NCBI GenBank assembly: GCA_030157785.1
Contig: JAOAUC010000002.1
Span: forward strand, 31,083-95,082
DNA length: 64,000 nucleotides
Source: Zoogloea oleivorans
Lineage (GTDB): Bacteria; Pseudomonadota; Gammaproteobacteria; Burkholderiales; Rhodocyclaceae
Reading direction: 5' to 3'
The stretch's first letter is position 1. Each line of letters starts with the position of its first letter. Below are positions 62,004 through 64,000 of this stretch, piece by piece. Below the pieces are notes generated by a model. The model did not search any database. It was not told the origin of the DNA and was given only the letters and a program-made list of their open reading frames with translations. Both the position numbers and the translations under genes were made by a program.

Positions 62004-64000
62004 TTATTCGAACTCGATGATGATCTCGTCCACCGCCAGGCTGCCACCGGCAGAGGCGAGGATCTTCTTGACCTTGCAGTCCTGCTCGGCCTTGAGGATG
62101 TTTTCCATCTTCATCGCTTCGATGACCGCCAGCTTCTCGCCGGCCTTCACGTCCTGACCCACCGTCACTGCCACTTCACGCAGCAGGCCCGGCATCGGGG
62201 ACAGCAGGAACTTGGAGAGGTCGGGCGGCAGCTTCTCGGGCATCAGCGCCAGCAGTTCGGCAGCGCGGGCGCTCATCACCATGAAGTCGGCACGGGTGCC
62301 CCAATGGAACAGGCTGTAGCGGGTCTTGTGACGCTCCACCTGAAGGGTGAAAGGCTCGCCGTTGCAGGTGCCGTTGAACAGGGACTCACCGAGCTTCCAG
62401 TCGGACTTGAGCTCGTAGGTCTCGCCCTTGTACTCGACGTGATAGCCGCCGGGGATCGGCTTGGCGATCACCGGGTGATGCTCGTTGCCTTCCTTCTTGA
62501 GGCGGACGACCATCCAGCTGTCGCTGACGAGGCGCTCATGGCCCTGCAACTGGCCGGAGATCGACGCGGAACGGTCGGTGAAGGCACGGTAGACGTAGGC
62601 AGCCACAGAAACCAGCAACGCCGGATCATCGTGGGGCACCATCGAGGCGTCAAAGCCCTTCGGGTATTCCTCGGCGATAAAGCCGGTGTTGAAGTTGCCG
62701 GACTGGAAGCGCGGGTGCTGCATCAGCGCGGCCTGGAACGGAATGTTCGAGGAGATGCCGCGAATCACGAAGCCGTTCAGCGCATCACGCATGCGCGAGA
62801 TGGCCTGCTCGCGGGTGGCGCCGTGCACGATCAGCTTGGCGATCATCGAGTCGTAGAACATCGAGATTTCGCCGCCGTCGTAGACGCCGGTATCGACACG
62901 CACCTGGCCGTCGATTTCCTTCGGCGGCTGGAACTTGACCAGACGACCGGTGGACGGCAGGAAGCCGCGGAACGGGTCTTCGGCGTTGATCCGGCATTCC
63001 ATGGACCAGCCGTTGAGCTGCACTTCATCCTGGGTCAGCGGCAGCTTTTCGCCAGCGGCAACGCGAATCATCAGCTCGACCAGGTCGACGCCGGTGATCA
63101 GCTCGGTGACGGGGTGTTCCACCTGGAGACGGGTGTTCATTTCCAGGAAGTAGAAGCTCTTGTCGGCACCGACCACGAACTCGACCGTACCGGCCGATTC
63201 GTACTGCACGGCACGGGCCAGGGCCACAGCCTGCTCGCCCATGGCCTTGCGCATCGCCGGATCGACGAAGGGCGACGGCGCCTCTTCGATGACCTTCTGG
63301 TGACGGCGCTGGATGGAGCAATCACGCTCGTTCAGGTAGACGTAGTTGCCGAAGGAGTCGCCGAGCACCTGGATCTCGATGTGGCGCGGTTCCAGCACGT
63401 ACTTCTCGATGAAGACGCGGTCGTCGTTGAAGGCGTTCTTGGCTTCGTTCACACACGACGTGAAGCCTTCGAAGGCTTCCTGGTCGTTGAAGGCCACGCG
63501 CAGGCCCTTGCCGCCACCACCGGCCGAGGCCTTGATCATCACCGGGTAACCGATACCCTTGGCGATTTCAACGGCCTGCTCGGGGCCGGCAATCGCTTCG
63601 TTGTAGCCGGGGATGGTGTTGACCTTGGCTTCGAGCGCCAGCTTCTTGGACTCGATCTTGTCGCCCATCTTGCCGACGGAGTAATGCTTCGGCCCGATGA
63701 ACTTGATGCCTTCCTCTTCGAGGCGGCGGGAGAACTCGGCGTTCTCCGACAGGAAGCCGTAGCCCGGATGGACCGCCTGGGCGCCGGTCTGCTTGCAGGC
63801 GGCGATGATCTTGTCCATGACCAGGTAGGACTCTTTCGAGGCCGCCGGTCCGATGCACACGGCCTCGTCGGCCAGGTCCACGTGGAGGGCGTCCTTGTCG
63901 GCCTCGGAATAGACGGCGACGGTCTTGATGCCCATCTTGCGGGCGGTCTTGATGACGCGGCAGGCGATTTCGCCGCGGTTTGCAATCAGGATCTTGGTAA
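62004..64000 (-). CDS. pccA: Acyl-CoA carboxylase alpha subunit (propionyl/acetyl-CoA), 5' end missing
   Basis: A biotin-dependent carboxylase subunit that joins biotin carboxylase and biotin carrier domains. The visible part begins KILIANRGEIACRVI at the right edge, so only a few N-terminal codons are lost. Biotin carboxylase motifs include IKASAGGGGKGLRV (ATP-grasp), ERDCSIQRRHQKVIEEAPSP and EMNTRLQVEHPVTELITG. The C-terminal carrier has the biotinylation site EAMKMENIL. The near-complete length of about 665 fits PccA rather than the shorter AccC. The beta subunit and promoter lie outside the window. Confidence 0.93.
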   Translation of the reverse strand, partial: TKILIANRGEIACRVIKTARKMGIKTVAVYSEADKDALHVDLADEAVCIGPAASKESYLVMDKIIAACKQTGAQAVHPGYGFLSENAEFSRRLEEEGIKFIGPKHYSVGKMGDKIESKKLALEAKVNTIPGYNEAIAGPEQAVEIAKGIGYPVMIKASAGGGGKGLRVAFNDQEAFEGFTSCVNEAKNAFNDDRVFIEKYVLEPRHIEIQVLGDSFGNYVYLNERDCSIQRRHQKVIEEAPSPFVDPAMRKAMGEQAVALARAVQYESAGTVEFVVGADKSFYFLEMNTRLQVEHPVTELITGVDLVELMIRVAAGEKLPLTQDEVQLNGWSMECRINAEDPFRGFLPSTGRLVKFQPPKEIDGQVRVDTGVYDGGEISMFYDSMIAKLIVHGATREQAISRMRDALNGFVIRGISSNIPFQAALMQHPRFQSGNFNTGFIAEEYPKGFDASMVPHDDPALLVSVAAYVYRAFTDRSASISGQLQGHERLVSDSWMVVRLKKEGNEHHPVIAKPIPGGYHVEYKGETYELKSDWKLGESLFNGTCNGEPFTLQVERHKTRYSLFHWGTRADFMVMSARAAELLALMPEKLPPDLSKFLLSPMPGLLREVAVTVGQDVKAGEKLAVIEAMKMENILKAEQDCKVKKILASAGGSLAVDEIIIEFE

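Overview
The window is 64 kb of GC-rich chromosomal DNA that looks like a betaproteobacterium, most likely a Rhodocyclales member such as the Azospira/Dechloromonas/Azoarcus group. That placement is an inference from gene content and order: a DUF3460 gene, the proteobacterial-type gshA next to gshB and a regulatory PTS (EIIA-HPr-EI), metX-metW behind a SAM-II-type riboswitch, class I phaC, and rapZ. Genes are tightly packed and often overlap by 4 bp. No prophage, integrase, insertion sequence, rRNA or CRISPR array was seen.

Left part (1-18.6 kb). PBP1A (mrcA) converges on cyaY. lptM-lysA and a lipoprotein adaptor/RND pump pair follow. A minus-strand operon runs yicC-gmk-rpoZ-spoT-DUF3460-exonuclease/GIY-YIG fusion. 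Divergent from it is a plus-strand operon: Ser/Thr kinase, PP2C phosphatase, rph, rdgB, hemW.

Middle-left (18.6-30.6 kb). A FemAB/BioF2-like acetyltransferase and an apparently orphan adenine methyltransferase diverge from an unusually AT-rich spacer. Next are gshA-gshB-apbE and EIIA-HPr-EI, a REP doublet (REPIN-like), a strong promoter with riboswitch and terminator leading into metX-metW, a DyP peroxidase, an RNase H-like gene, and two tRNA genes (Leu-CAG, Val-GAC).

Middle (30.6-40.1 kb) is an almost unbroken minus-strand run. Starting at 40.1 kb it reads: MerR regulator, GNAT-carbonic anhydrase fusion behind a perfect 22-bp palindrome, thioesterase, DsbA-like isomerase, LOG protein, frmA-fghA (glutathione-dependent formaldehyde oxidation, fitting the gshAB genes), DUF4126, two tandem DUF1289 genes (one only 59 aa), a metallo-beta-lactamase-fold hydrolase, rapZ, a NusG-domain-II protein and a Gx transporter.

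Right part (40.2-64 kb). A second metallo-hydrolase leads into phaC. A solitary PIN protein, an MscS channel, a BtuF-like protein and alanine dehydrogenase follow. A MarR regulator has a promoter palindrome that recurs in front of the neighbouring OMF-EmrA-EmrB efflux operon. Then come an SDR, dsbA, a SPOR protein, argS, a secreted hypothetical, ubiB, a single-chain arginase-ornithine aminotransferase fusion, yajD, a YegD-like Hsp70, and the 3' part of a biotin-dependent acyl-CoA carboxylase alpha subunit that runs off the right edge.

Most of the window is housekeeping. The least ordinary elements are the arginase-OAT fusion, the GNAT-carbonic anhydrase fusion with its palindromic operator, the paired MarR operators, the nested REP doublet, and the methyltransferase with AT-rich control region. 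I saw no multi-gene system that I can call new with confidence.
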